Positions 1 to 7,997 are shown, counted from the first letter of the stretch. The stretch: DNA of 33,214 bases from Sinorhizobium fredii USDA 205 (GCF_001461695.1 NZ_AUTC01000171.1:1-33214), one strand, 5' to 3'. Numbers and translations: made by a program. The notes: generated from the letters alone by a model not told the origin.

Positions 1-678
1 CCCCGGCTTCGCTCACAGACCGGTCGTCCGCCACGGTCGCATCGACGACGATCGCCGCCGCGTCGTTGCCGCCGGTGATGTTGACGACGATCGCATGGCT
101 GGCGGTGCCGTCCAGCGATGTCACCGTCAGCGTGTCGCTGACCGGCTGTCCCTGCTTGAGGGCCTGGGTCGCGGCCCGATCATTGTCGAGCGTGTAAGTC
201 CAGGTGCCGGTTGCCGGATCGAAGCTGAAGCTGCCATAGACGCCGTCGAGCGCGGCCGGTGCGGCAAAGACCGCCTCGCCGGCATCGACATCCGAGACGC
301 TGAGCGTGCCGGAGGCATCCGGGTCACCGTTGCCAGCCACCCCGGCTTCGCTCACAGACCGGTCGTCCGCCACGGTCGCATCGACGACGATCGCCGCCGC
401 GTCGTTGCCGCCGGTGATGTTGACGACGATCGCATGGCTGGCGGTGCCGTCCAGCGATGTCACCGTCAGCGTGTCGCTGACCGGCTGTCCCTGCTTGAGA
501 GACTGGGTCGCCGCCCGATCATTGTCGAGCGTGTAAGTCCAGGTGCCGGTTGCCGGATCGAACGTGAAGCTGCCATAGACGCCATCGAGCGAGGCCGGTG
601 CTTGGAACATCGCCTCGCCGGCATCGACATCCGAGACGCTGAGCGTGCCGGAGGCATCCGGGTCGCCGCGGCCCGTGG
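1..678 (-). repeat. Near-identical 339-bp tandem repeats (VCBS units)
   Basis: Position 1 aligns with position 340 at a period of 339 bases (113 codons). Bases 1-159 and 340-498 read essentially identically. The rest of the unit differs at only a few sites, mainly around 590-610 and near the unit junction. The next unit, from about 679 upward, is clearly more diverged. The array continues past the left edge, so the copy number cannot be counted here. Such young identical repeats inside a coding region can expand or contract by recombination and can collapse in assemblies. Confidence 0.9.
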
Positions 679-1222
679 CGCCGGCCTCGACCACGACCCG
701 ATCACCGGTCGCCGCCGTATCGACGCCGATTGCCGCAGCATCGTTGGCACCAGTCAGCGTGAGCGACACATTCGCCTCGCTTAACGTACCATTGCCGAGT
801 CGTATCGCGTAGACGAAGCTGTCCTTGATGGTTTCGCCGGCCGAGAGGGTATTGATATCGACGCCGGCTCCGGGAATTCCACTTCCGTCGCTCAGACGAT
901 ATTCGATTTTCCCGTTGTTGATTCTGACCCAGTTGCCGAGCAGCGTCTTTTCCCAGGCCGACGCGCCGGTCGATCCGACGTCTTTCGCGAGAAGCTCATA
1001 ATCCGCGGTGATCGGATTGCCGTCGCCGTCCTCTACCGAGAAAAGCGACTTGGCCTTTCCACCGAGATCATTCGCCATCACGTCGAGAATGATGGTGTTG
1101 TTGACCGGGTTGTAGTTCTGCAGGTTGAAGATCTGGTCTTCTGACCAGAGGTAGGTATCGTCTTGTGCCTGTGGAGTATTGGTGAACGAAGTCGCACTGC
1201 CGCCGCTGCTCTGCGTAGCCAT
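2..1222 (-). CDS. VCBS-repeat surface/secreted protein, N-terminal part (3' end beyond window)
   Basis: The frame is open from an ATG at 1222 to the left edge (407 complete codons, no stop), so only the N-terminal part is present. An SD-like AGAGG lies about 7 bases upstream of the ATG. There is no Sec signal: the N-terminus is Ser/Thr/Gly-rich and acidic. Roughly residues 1-165 form a unique head with several DxDxD-like acidic turns (VEDGDGNP). After it come VCBS-type repeats of about 113 residues, with the motifs DPDASGTLSVSDVDAGEA, YGSFTFDPATGTWTYTLDN and VSDTLTVTSLDGTASH followed by VNITGGNDAA. VCBS domains occur in large adhesins and RTX-like proteins, usually exported by type I secretion using a C-terminal signal, which would lie outside this window. 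An adhesin or biofilm role is inferred from family only. The domain assignment is strong; full length and export route are unknown. Confidence 0.9.
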   Translation of the reverse strand, partial: MATQSSGGSATSFTNTPQAQDDTYLWSEDQIFNLQNYNPVNNTIILDVMANDLGGKAKSLFSVEDGDGNPITADYELLAKDVGSTGASAWEKTLLGNWVRINNGKIEYRLSDGSGIPGAGVDINTLSAGETIKDSFVYAIRLGNGTLSEANVSLTLTGANDAAAIGVDTAATGDRVVVEAGATGRGDPDASGTLSVSDVDAGEAMFQAPASLDGVYGSFTFDPATGTWTYTLDNDRAATQSLKQGQPVSDTLTVTSLDGTASHAIVVNITGGNDAAAIVVDATVADDRSVSEAGVAGNGDPDASGTLSVSDVDAGEAVFAAPAALDGVYGSFSFDPATGTWTYTLDNDRAATQALKQGQPVSDTLTVTSLDGTASHAIVVNITGGNDAAAIVVDATVADDRSVSEAG

Positions 1223-1455
1223 TAAAGTACCTCTTAATCAAAAATAATTATATAAATAATGATTATAGTAAAATTCAGAGCTAGACTTTTTCTCGATACC
1301 GCTATTCGAGGATAAAGTTCCGTATTCCCTTGCAAGAGACGGCTCAACTTGTCTCTTTGCGAATTGTTACCACATCGGCTGTGAAAGGGAAGACGATTTT
1401 CATAGATCGCTTGATTTATCGCAGCGGAAAACCGCTGTGGCAACGGCGCCCCGCT
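1223..1455 (-). promoter_or_regulatory. AT-rich upstream region of the VCBS protein gene
   Basis: This 233-base stretch is strikingly AT-rich compared with the window, especially 1223-1290. Read on the minus strand it holds two TATAAT hexamers (positions 1247-1252 and 1262-1267) upstream of the SD and ATG. No good TTGACA partner is visible, so exact promoter elements are not assigned. A small hairpin at 1422-1437 (CAGCGG-AAAA-CCGCTG) sits just after the stop of the upstream reductase gene. It has no T-run and is at best a weak terminator. Confidence 0.4.
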
Positions 1456-2019
1456 CTAATACGCTTTCACCGCTGCAACATAGTCCGCAAAAGCCTTGAC
1501 GAAGCCGCGCAACCTCTCCCGGGTCTGTTCGTCAGTCAGTTGTCCCTGGCCGTCGAAGAGTGTCGCGGCCTTCGGCACCATCAGCCGCTTGCCCGACCAG
1601 AGTTCGGCGCCGAGCGTTCGCATCACGGAAAGCCAGGCGTTCTGGCTGAGAATGGTGCCGAAATTGCCCGGCGAGGCACCGGCGAGCGCGAACGGCCGAC
1701 CACCGAATACTTTGCGGATATCGGCGGCCGGGCGGCTCAGCCAGTCGATGGCATTCTTGAAAACGCCGGGAACGGAATTGTTGTATTCCGGCGTGAAGAG
1801 AATGACGCCATCCGCCGCGATGATCTTCTGTTTCAGCGCTTCCACCGGAGCCGGCACGCCGCTTTCGGCCTCCACGTCCCCGTCATAGAGCGGGATGCCG
1901 TGCAGGGTCGCGGTGTCGAACTCGACCCCCTCGGGCGCGACCGCTGTCGCCGCGTTGAGCAGGCCGGTGTTGAAGGAAGCCCTGCGCAGGCTCCCCGATA
2001 TGCCGAGAAGCTTCGTCAT
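1456..2019 (-). CDS. NADPH-dependent FMN reductase (flavodoxin-like, ChrR/YieF type)
   Basis: This is a soluble flavodoxin-fold oxidoreductase of 187 residues, the usual size for the NADPH-dependent FMN reductase family. Visible family motifs are the N-terminal phosphate-binding loop GISGSLRRASFN, the FTPEYNNSVPGVFKNAIDW segment and the GGRPFALAGASPGNFGT stretch. Members transfer two electrons from NAD(P)H through FMN to quinones, azo compounds or metal ions such as chromate; the physiological substrate cannot be read here. The start at 2019 (MTKLLGIS) is preferred over an in-frame ATG at 2031, because AGGATGG lies about 8 bases before it, while the upstream ATG overlaps that SD-like sequence. 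It lies downstream of the ring-cleaving dioxygenase gene on the same strand, behind a terminator, so it may have its own promoter or depend on read-through. The pairing suggests quinone detoxification. Confidence 0.9.
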   Translation of the reverse strand: MTKLLGISGSLRRASFNTGLLNAATAVAPEGVEFDTATLHGIPLYDGDVEAESGVPAPVEALKQKIIAADGVILFTPEYNNSVPGVFKNAIDWLSRPAADIRKVFGGRPFALAGASPGNFGTILSQNAWLSVMRTLGAELWSGKRLMVPKAATLFDGQGQLTDEQTRERLRGFVKAFADYVAAVKAY

Positions 2020-2092
2020 GGGTACGCCCATCCTTTTGTTCGCGCGGACACGGAAAATCCCGCCGTGGCAAAAGAACTAGGAGGATGGAGAC

Positions 2093-2124
2093 AAAAGGAA
2101 AGCCGGAGATCGCCCCGGCTTTCC
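2093..2124 (-). terminator. Rho-independent terminator after the VOC dioxygenase gene
   Basis: Read on the minus strand, a perfect 10-bp stem (GGAAAGCCGG with CCGGCTTTCC, arms 2115-2124 and 2097-2106) encloses an 8-base loop. It is followed at once by TTTTGTCT. It begins 38 bases after the stop of the dioxygenase gene, so it fits as its transcription terminator. Confidence 0.85.
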
Positions 2125-2161
2125 ATTCTCGGTTGGCGACCACGGCAAGCGGATCACCGCC

Positions 2162-3115
2162 CTATTCGAGCGGCTTCAGCCGTGCTTCGATCTGCGCCCG
2201 CTTCGGTTCCAGGAAGGGCGGCAGCGACAGGCTTTCCCCGAGCGATTCCAACGGCTCGTCGACGGCGAAGCCGGGTCCATCCGTGGCGATCTCGAACAGG
2301 ATGCCATTCGGCTCGCGGAAATAGAGCGAACGGAAATAGTAGCGCTCCACCTCGCCGCTCGACGGCAGATGAAAGCCCTTCAGCCTTTCTGTCCACTGGT
2401 GCAGATGCTCGACATCCGGCGCCCGGAACGCGACGTGGTGGACGGCGCCCGCTCCCTGACGGGCGATCGGCAGCCCCGGCTGGACCGCGACATGCAGTTC
2501 GGCCACCGCGCCGCCCTCACCCATGGAGAAAACGTGGACCTTGCCGTTCCCGTCCGGCGAAGGGTAATGACGCACTTCGCGCATATTCATGACATGGGTG
2601 AGCACCAGCGCGGTATTGTCGATGTCCGGCACGCTGATGGTGATCGGTCCGAGGCCCCTGATCTGGTGCTCTGCCGGGACCGGGCTCCTTTCCCATGGGT
2701 TCGAAGGTGCACGTCCACCATCGTCCACCAATCGAAACCGCTGGCCCTCGCCGTCCTCGAAATCGAGAGAACTCCGGCCGTCGATCTCGCTGACCTCGCC
2801 CGATGCCACATTCAGCTCGTCAAAGCGCCGCTTCCACCATTGCACGCTCTCAGCACTGCCGACGCGAAGTCCGGTGCGCGAGATGCTGTGCGTTCCGCGC
2901 CCCTCCGGTCCGACCGGCCAGTCGAAGAAGGTCAGGTCCGTGCCGGGCGTCGCCTTCCCGTCGGCGTAGAAAAGATGATAGGCGGTGGTGTCGTCCTGGT
3001 TGACGGTCTTCTTGACGAGCCGCAGCCCCAAAGTCTTGGTGTAGAAGCGCAGGTTCTCCGACGCATTTGCGGTAATCGCCGTCAGATGATGGATGCCGGT
3101 CAGTTGCAAGCTCAT
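2162..3115 (-). CDS. Ring-cleaving dioxygenase of the glyoxalase/VOC superfamily (MhqO/LinE-like)
   Basis: The 317-residue protein carries two tandem vicinal-oxygen-chelate modules. The first starts with GIHHLTAITANASENLRFYTKTLGL near residue 7. The second is around residues 150-290 and contains GAVHHVAFRAPD and YFREPNGILFEIATDGPGF. These supply the His (HH near 9-10 and again near the second repeat) and Glu residues used for Fe(II) binding in this family. Relatives cleave hydroquinone or chlorohydroquinone-type rings, and the Bacillus MhqO group is induced by quinone stress. A strong SD (AGGAGG) lies 5 bases before the ATG. The gene stands alone between the nitrilase gene and its own terminator. 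The exact aromatic substrate is unknown. The long runs quoted here are interrupted family motifs, and assignment at the superfamily level is firm. Confidence 0.9.
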   Translation of the reverse strand: MSLQLTGIHHLTAITANASENLRFYTKTLGLRLVKKTVNQDDTTAYHLFYADGKATPGTDLTFFDWPVGPEGRGTHSISRTGLRVGSAESVQWWKRRFDELNVASGEVSEIDGRSSLDFEDGEGQRFRLVDDGGRAPSNPWERSPVPAEHQIRGLGPITISVPDIDNTALVLTHVMNMREVRHYPSPDGNGKVHVFSMGEGGAVAELHVAVQPGLPIARQGAGAVHHVAFRAPDVEHLHQWTERLKGFHLPSSGEVERYYFRSLYFREPNGILFEIATDGPGFAVDEPLESLGESLSLPPFLEPKRAQIEARLKPLE

Positions 3116-3221
3116 GATTGCCTCCTAGGCTTTCGGTTGAGCTGAATATCGGATTCCGGCCTGGCGTTCCACAAGTGGAGACGGCGCGAACGGATTGTTC
3201 CCCGACAGCGAACGATCGAAG

Positions 3222-4001
3222 TCAGACTCGTCTGATATCCTTCAGGTACGTATTCTCCGCACGCGAAATAGCAAAGGTCGCAGGATCGATATCAGCGAAA
3301 ATCAACGTTTCGTCGGCGGAGTTGGCCTTCGCCATCACCTGCCCATCAGGAGACGCAATGCACGACAGACCGGCGAAGGAGAACATCGCGTCCGAGCCGC
3401 AATGATTGACATAGGCGACGAACACCTGGTTTTCGAAAGCACGGGTCTGGATCATGTGATCGGTGATGAATGTGCCCGACCAGCCGGCCGGCAGCGCCGT
3501 CGGCACGAGCACGGCATCGGCGCCGGCCGATGCGAGCCGGCGGACATTCTCCGGGAATTCGACGTCGTAGCAGATCAGCATGCCGCAGGCGACGCCGCGG
3601 TGCTCGAAGAGCCGCGTCGAAGGCTCCGCGGGCATGAAGAGCGACCGCTCGTAGTCGCCATAGAGGTGCGATTTCCGATAGACCGTCGGCTCGACATCGC
3701 CATCCACATGGACGGCGCTGTTGTAGACGGCCGCACCCTCGCGCTCGGCAAAGCCCGCGATGATGGCAATGCCTGAGTCGCGCGACATTCGCTGCAAGGC
3801 TTCAACAATCGGCCCGTTGGACGGCTCCGCCAGCGCCGGGATGTCGTCACCCGCTCCGTAACCGGTAATCCCGAGTTCGGGCGTCACCAGCAATGTCGCC
3901 CCCGCGGCCGCAGCCTCCGCAGCCGCGCCTTCGACACGAGCGAGATTGGCGGCGATATCGCCGCCAACGCTTCTCATCTGCAGGGCCGCAAGCTTCATCA
4001 T
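3222..4001 (-). CDS. Nitrilase/carbon-nitrogen hydrolase family amidohydrolase
   Basis: A cytosolic C-N hydrolase of 259 residues, normal length for a single-domain member. The catalytic triad is visible: Glu42 in VTPELGITGYG, Lys110 in YRKSHLYGDYE and Cys144 in LICYDVEFPE. Family members hydrolyse non-peptide amides, including N-carbamoylputrescine, omega-amides of 2-oxo acids and other small amides; the sequence alone does not fix the substrate. The ATG at 4001 overlaps the permease stop as ATGATGA, and a second ATG at 3998 is equally possible, so translation is probably coupled to the permease gene rather than driven by an SD. Its place at the end of a polyamine-type importer operon favours a polyamine or guanidino-derived amide (inference). 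A perfect palindrome TCAGACTCGTCTGA at 3222-3235 overlaps the stop codon. It may be a weak transcript end, but no T-run follows. Confidence 0.9.
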   Translation of the reverse strand: MMKLAALQMRSVGGDIAANLARVEGAAAEAAAAGATLLVTPELGITGYGAGDDIPALAEPSNGPIVEALQRMSRDSGIAIIAGFAEREGAAVYNSAVHVDGDVEPTVYRKSHLYGDYERSLFMPAEPSTRLFEHRGVACGMLICYDVEFPENVRRLASAGADAVLVPTALPAGWSGTFITDHMIQTRAFENQVFVAYVNHCGSDAMFSFAGLSCIASPDGQVMAKANSADETLIFADIDPATFAISRAENTYLKDIRRV

Positions 4002-4798
4002 TTTTGATCGGATGCCATGGCGCCGAGCAGCTTCGGCAGGTCGCCGAAGCGGGCGACGAGACCGAAGATGACCGCCGCCGTCGAAACGAAGAGAACCGTC
4101 ACCGAGGCCATGGTCGGCGTGTAGCCGTAGCGGAGCGCATTGAAGATCTTGATCGGCAGCGTCTCCATCGTGAAGCCGACGGTCATGTAGGCGACAATAT
4201 ATTCGTTGAGCGACAGCACGAAGGCAAAGGCGTAGCCCGAGACAATGTAAGGCAGGATCAGCGGCAGCACGACGGTGCGGAAGATGGTGCGGTCGTCGGC
4301 GCCCATCGTTGCCGCGGCCTCGACCAGCGATCGATCGATCGAGGTGAAGCCCAGCGACAGCGTCACCAGCGGCAGGGTCACGAAGAAGATCGCGTGACTG
4401 ACCACCGCCGTCCAGGGCTGGCCGTAAAAGCCGGCGGTCGCCCAGAAGGTCAGGAGACCAAGCGCCGTGATGACCGGCGGCAGCGTGAACGGTGCGACGC
4501 CCAGCAGCTGGAAGATATTCGCCCAGGGCGCCACCCGCCGCCAGAGGAACCAGGCCAGCGGCAGCGCAATCGCCACGGCCAGCGCCGCCGAGAGCACCGC
4601 AAGCGTCAACGAGGCAAGGAGCGCGTTTCGCCACTCGGGGTTCACAAAGATCTCCCCATACCAGGAGGTCGAAAAGCCCTGCGGCGGAAAGGCGAGCGTC
4701 TGCTTCTGATTGACCGAGACGCCGGCGACGACGATCAGCGGCAGCGCCAGGAAAAGGCCGATCAGGAAGAAGTAGAATTTCCGGAAAACGGAGGTCAT
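3998..4798 (-). CDS. Polyamine-type ABC transporter permease (PotC-like)
   Basis: An inner-membrane permease of 266 residues with about six predicted helices. The first, right after the start, is FFLIGLFLALPLIVVAGVSV. The cytoplasmic coupling loop near residues 175-200 reads SLVEAAATMGADDRTIFRTV followed by VLPLILP, matching the EAA loop of the PotB/PotC class. The start ATG at 4798 is preceded by CGGAGG-like sequence inside the upstream gene and overlaps its stop by 4 bases (ATGA). It shares an operon with a second permease, an ATPase and a binding protein, making a complete importer of the spermidine/putrescine (type I) family. Substrate class is inferred from the components; opines or other small cations are possible alternatives. 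Confidence 0.9.
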   Translation of the reverse strand: MTSVFRKFYFFLIGLFLALPLIVVAGVSVNQKQTLAFPPQGFSTSWYGEIFVNPEWRNALLASLTLAVLSAALAVAIALPLAWFLWRRVAPWANIFQLLGVAPFTLPPVITALGLLTFWATAGFYGQPWTAVVSHAIFFVTLPLVTLSLGFTSIDRSLVEAAATMGADDRTIFRTVVLPLILPYIVSGYAFAFVLSLNEYIVAYMTVGFTMETLPIKIFNALRYGYTPTMASVTVLFVSTAAVIFGLVARFGDLPKLLGAMASDQK

Positions 4799-5649
4799 GC
4801 GGCTTCTCCCTTGCGTCCGGCGATCACGGTGAGCGCCACCAGTCCGAGCGTTACGAGCACCAGGAACACGGCCATTGCCGCGGCAAAGGGCATGTTGGAC
4901 TGGTAGATCGCCTGATCGGTGATCAGCACCGAGAGCGTCCAGTGCTGCGGCCGGCCGAGAAGCTGCGGCAGCAGGTAGGAGCCGAGCGCGAAGATGAATA
5001 CCATGATCAGCGTCGCGACGATGGTGTTCCTGAGCGCCGGCACAACGACGGTGAAGAAGGCCTTGAGTGGCGAGGCGCCCAGCGTGCGGGCGGCCTCCGT
5101 GAGCGTCGGGTCGAGCCGGACGAGCGCCGGGAACAGGACCAGCACCGTATAGGGAAAGGCCTGGTAGACCATGCCGGTCAGGACCGCCGCGAAACTCGGC
5201 GTCAGCGCCTTCGCCTCGCTCATCAGGCCGAGCGCGACGAGGATATTGGTGATGCCGGCGGTGCGCGAGAACAACGTCGACCAGGCAAAGCCGATGATGA
5301 CCTCGGAGAGCGACAGGATCGAGAGCAGCGCGACCAGCCAGACGATCTGCACGCGGCGCGCCATGCGCGTCAGCAGGTAGGTGAACGGCAGCGCCAGCAA
5401 CACGCAGCAGATGGCGACGGCGATCGCCATCATCATCGAGAAGCCGAGCACGCCGCCGAAGAATGCCGAAAGGAAGCGCGCATAGTTGTCGAAGACGAAG
5501 GCCGGCGTATAGAAGCCGCCCTGCTGGCGCTGGAAAAAGCTGACGGCGATCATCGTGCCGAAGGGCACGACGAAGAAAATCGTCAGCATCGCCGCCGGGA
5601 AGAGGAGCGGCGAGTAGTCGGCGAAGGTCTGGGGCGGTTCGCGTCTCAT
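4795..5649 (-). CDS. Polyamine-type ABC transporter permease (PotB-like)
   Basis: This is a 284-residue integral membrane permease, the N-terminal partner type (PotB/PotH). A hydrophobic helix at about 15-40 is followed by a periplasmic segment with FFQRQQGGFYTPAFVFDNYARF, typical of these permeases. The EAA loop around residues 185-205 reads LTEAARTLGASPLKAFFTVV and then VPAL. Its start overlaps the ATPase stop by 4 bases (ATGA), and its own stop overlaps the next permease start in the same way, so the three genes are tightly coupled. It should form the transmembrane heterodimer with the PotC-like protein. The C-terminus ends in a basic GRKGEAA tail. Confidence 0.9.
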   Translation of the reverse strand: MRREPPQTFADYSPLLFPAAMLTIFFVVPFGTMIAVSFFQRQQGGFYTPAFVFDNYARFLSAFFGGVLGFSMMMAIAVAICCVLLALPFTYLLTRMARRVQIVWLVALLSILSLSEVIIGFAWSTLFSRTAGITNILVALGLMSEAKALTPSFAAVLTGMVYQAFPYTVLVLFPALVRLDPTLTEAARTLGASPLKAFFTVVVPALRNTIVATLIMVFIFALGSYLLPQLLGRPQHWTLSVLITDQAIYQSNMPFAAAMAVFLVLVTLGLVALTVIAGRKGEAA

Positions 5650-6683
5650 TTGCGCAGCACCACGCAGACATCCGGGGTGAGCGCCAAGCCGACCTGTTGG
5701 CCGACGGAAACCTCCGGTCGCTCCCGTGGCGTCGAGACCGCGACGATCTGGCGGTCTGCAACCTCGACGAAGGTCTCGATGGTGCCGCCCAGGTCGCGCA
5801 CGAAAGTGACGGTACCGGTCAGCGCGCCGGCGCCCGGCGCGGTCAGGTGCACGTCTTCCGGCCGGATCGAAATCGTCGCCTTGGCCGCCCCGGACGGCAA
5901 TTGCAGGCCCGGCACCGGCTGCCCGAGCACGGTTACGTGGCCGCGGGTGTCCGATTCCGCTTCGATCAGGTTCGTCTGGCCGATGAAGTCGGCAACGAAG
6001 CTGTCGGCCGGCCGGCGGTAGATTTCGATCGGCGAGGCCGCCTGGCGGATTTCACCGCCGCTCATGACGACCACCGTGTCGGCCATGGTCATGGCCTCGC
6101 GCTGGTCATGGGTGACGACGATCGTCGTGATGCCGAGCTTCTGCTGCAATTGCCGAAGCTCCACCTGCATGGCCTCACGTAGCTTCGCGTCGAGCGCCGA
6201 AAGCGGCTCGTCGAGCAGGAAGAGCTTCGGCGAGATCGCCAGCGCCCGGGCGATCGCGACGCGCTGGCGCTGGCCACCCGAGAGCTTGGAGACCGGCCGG
6301 TCCGCATAGCCGGAAAGATGGATCATCGACAGCAGTTCCTCGACCCGCTTCTTCTGGTCCTCCTTCGGCGCGCCGCGAATGCGCAGGGAATAGGCGATGT
6401 TTTCGCCGACCGTCAGATGCGGAAAGAGCGCCAGCGACTGGAACACCATGCCGAGATTGCGCTTGTGCGTCGGCACGCGGGTAATGTCCTCTCCGTCGAG
6501 CCGGATGGCCCCGGAAGTCGGCAGGTCGAGCCCGGCGATCATCCGCAGGAGGGTCGTCTTGCCGCAGCCCGAAGGACCGAGCATGCAGACGAAGGTGCCA
6601 TGCGGCACCGTTAGCTCGACGTCGTTGACGGCCTTGAAGGCCCCGAATTCCTTGACGACGTTCTGAAGGGCAAGTCCCGACAT
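5646..6683 (-). CDS. Polyamine-type ABC transporter ATP-binding protein (PotA-like)
   Basis: A 345-residue ATPase with all expected motifs: Walker A GPSGCGKT (residues 36-43), Q-loop Gln82, signature LSGGQ (134-138), Walker B LFLLDEP (154-160) and the switch His192 in VVTHDQ. Residues from about 240 onward form a TOBE domain (SIRPEDVHLT), as in PotA, FbpC and MalK relatives. The start at 6683 (MSGLALQNV) is preferred to an in-frame ATG at 6707, because a GGGGAA SD precedes it and the family begins near this residue. It energises the two downstream permeases. It is the only ATPase in the nine-gene block, although two importers are encoded there. Confidence 0.92.
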   Translation of the reverse strand: MSGLALQNVVKEFGAFKAVNDVELTVPHGTFVCMLGPSGCGKTTLLRMIAGLDLPTSGAIRLDGEDITRVPTHKRNLGMVFQSLALFPHLTVGENIAYSLRIRGAPKEDQKKRVEELLSMIHLSGYADRPVSKLSGGQRQRVAIARALAISPKLFLLDEPLSALDAKLREAMQVELRQLQQKLGITTIVVTHDQREAMTMADTVVVMSGGEIRQAASPIEIYRRPADSFVADFIGQTNLIEAESDTRGHVTVLGQPVPGLQLPSGAAKATISIRPEDVHLTAPGAGALTGTVTFVRDLGGTIETFVEVADRQIVAVSTPRERPEVSVGQQVGLALTPDVCVVLRK

Positions 6684-6779
6684 GTGTTCCCCGCTTTGGC
6701 GCTTCATGCGCAGATGCTGCGATGCCAGCGCTTATCGAGGCGCGACGGTGGCGGCAGCATTCGAGTTTGGACATAGGTT

Positions 6780-6808
6780 ATCCCTAAACCGCCCGCGGTT
6801 TAAGGGAT
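6780..6808. repeat. Inverted repeat in the binding-protein/ATPase gap
   Basis: ATCCCT-AAACCGC, a 2-base centre and GCGGTTT-AAGGGAT form an almost perfect dyad with one extra base. It lies in the 234-base gap between the binding-protein gene and the ATPase gene. It could be an RNA hairpin that tunes expression or protects transcript ends. No coding sequence is seen here. Confidence 0.6.
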
Positions 6809-6836
6809 TATGCACTGAGCCATGCAGCCGTTCAGA

Positions 6837-6882
6837 GTGCTACAGCGACCTTGATACACTTGAAGGCGCACGGCGCTGCAGT
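6837..6882. repeat. Degenerate rhizobial-type intergenic palindrome
   Basis: The outer arms CTACAGCG (6840-6847) and CGCTGCAG (6875-6882) are inverted, and the left flank reads GTGCTACAGCG. In form this recalls short palindromic elements scattered between genes in Sinorhizobium and Rhizobium (sequence class recalled, not searched). The interior is diverged and no longer fully base-paired. It overlaps the left arm of the hairpin at 6878-6908. Confidence 0.4.
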
Positions 6883-6908
6883 CCGCCCCGTTGACCGGGG
6901 CGGACTGC
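6878..6908 (-). terminator. Strong hairpin just downstream of the polyamine binding-protein gene
   Basis: Perfect 13-bp arms (GCAGTCCGCCCCG at 6878-6890 and its complement at 6896-6908) enclose a 5-base loop, 9 bases after the stop of the binding-protein gene. There is no T-run on the minus strand. It is therefore better read as an attenuating or mRNA-stabilising hairpin, of the kind that lets the binding protein be made in excess over the membrane components. Confidence 0.7.
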
Positions 6909-6917
6909 ACGCGACCG

Positions 6918-7997
6918 TCAACCGACGATAAGCTCCGTCCACTTCTGGTTCAACCAATCCGACTTCGACTGGTAGAGGTCGTAACGTGGAACGATCGGCT
7001 CGATATCGGACGACACTGCGGCGAACTCCTTGTCCGTCAGATCGGTCGACTCGCGCTTGACCGTCGGGGCGGTGCCGACCTTGCGCGACAGCGTAGCCTG
7101 GATAGCAGGCTGGCACATATATTCGATGAAGATGTGCGCCTCCTCCGCCTTCTGCGAGGCGCGCGACAGCGCCCAGCAACCGGAATCCTGGATACCGCCT
7201 TCCTTCGGGAAGGTGGAGCGAACCGGATGACCATCTGCCGCGGCAAGCCCCGTGACGTCGTGGTAATACTGGCCCATCGGGATTTCGCCCGACTTCAGCG
7301 CCTGCTCGAACTGCGCCTCGTCGCGGTACCAGAGGCGGACATTCGGCTTCACTTCGGCGAGCTTCTCGAACGCCTTCAGAATACCTTCCTCGGTGTCGAG
7401 CGCATTGGTGCCACCCATGTGAGTCTTGGCGGTCACCTCGAGCAGGAAGGAGTTGGAAACCAGCGCCAGCAGGCCGAGCTTGTCGGCGTTCGCGGGATCC
7501 CAGAGGGCCGTCCAGGAGGTCGGCGCTTCCTTGTAGACATTGGTGTTGGTGACGAGCGTGATGTACCAGGAGACCGCCCCGACGCCGGCAACGCGGCCGT
7601 CCGGATATTTGTTGACGAAGCGGTCGAGGAGGTTCGATGCGTCCTTGATCTTCGCCATGTCGATCGGCGTCCAGAGCTCGGTCGCCTGACCTTTGAGCAT
7701 CGCGACCTGCGACATCATCGAAACGTCAGCCGGTGCCTGTCCGGCGCGGGCGGCCTGCTCGAGCTGAACGAGCCAGGCCTCACCGGTCGGTTCGGCGATC
7801 GACTCGACCGCAATACCCGTCGCCTTGGTGAACTCCGGGAAGATGTTCTTGTCGAAGGAGTCCTTGAAGTAGCCGCCATAGACGCCGACCTTCAGCGACT
7901 TGTCCTGGGCTCTCAGCACCGCGGGCATCGCCAGCATCGATGCACCGGCAAGCCCCGCCCCCAGCAGCGTGCGGCGCTTGATGGAATTGATGTTCAT
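6918..7997 (-). CDS. Polyamine-type ABC transporter substrate-binding protein (PotD/PotF-like)
   Basis: A 359-residue periplasmic binding protein of the spermidine/putrescine cluster. The N-terminus carries a twin-arginine-like signal (KRRTLLGAG, then a hydrophobic run ending PAVLRAQ, cleavage probably near residue 30), so export by Tat is possible. The mature start SLKVGVYGGYFKDSF and the region WTALWDPANADKLGLL match the PotD/PotF pattern in which a small cation is held in the inter-lobe cleft. The SD AAGGAG lies 7 bases before the ATG. It is first of a binding protein, ATPase, permease, permease set, with the last gene leading into the nitrilase. The exact ligand cannot be read; guanidino or polyamine compounds are favoured by the neighbours. 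Confidence 0.9.
   Translation of the reverse strand: MNINSIKRRTLLGAGLAGASMLAMPAVLRAQDKSLKVGVYGGYFKDSFDKNIFPEFTKATGIAVESIAEPTGEAWLVQLEQAARAGQAPADVSMMSQVAMLKGQATELWTPIDMAKIKDASNLLDRFVNKYPDGRVAGVGAVSWYITLVTNTNVYKEAPTSWTALWDPANADKLGLLALVSNSFLLEVTAKTHMGGTNALDTEEGILKAFEKLAEVKPNVRLWYRDEAQFEQALKSGEIPMGQYYHDVTGLAAADGHPVRSTFPKEGGIQDSGCWALSRASQKAEEAHIFIEYMCQPAIQATLSRKVGTAPTVKRESTDLTDKEFAAVSSDIEPIVPRYDLYQSKSDWLNQKWTELIVG

Noticed and set aside
1..678. Possible CRISPR array or insertion element from the regular repeats.
   Set aside because: Units are 339 bases, contiguous, without spacers, and encode VCBS domains in frame.
95..784. Plus-strand open frame across the VCBS repeats with an internally repeated product.
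   Set aside because: The repetition only mirrors the 339-bp repeats of the real minus-strand gene; there is no SD and the composition is implausible.
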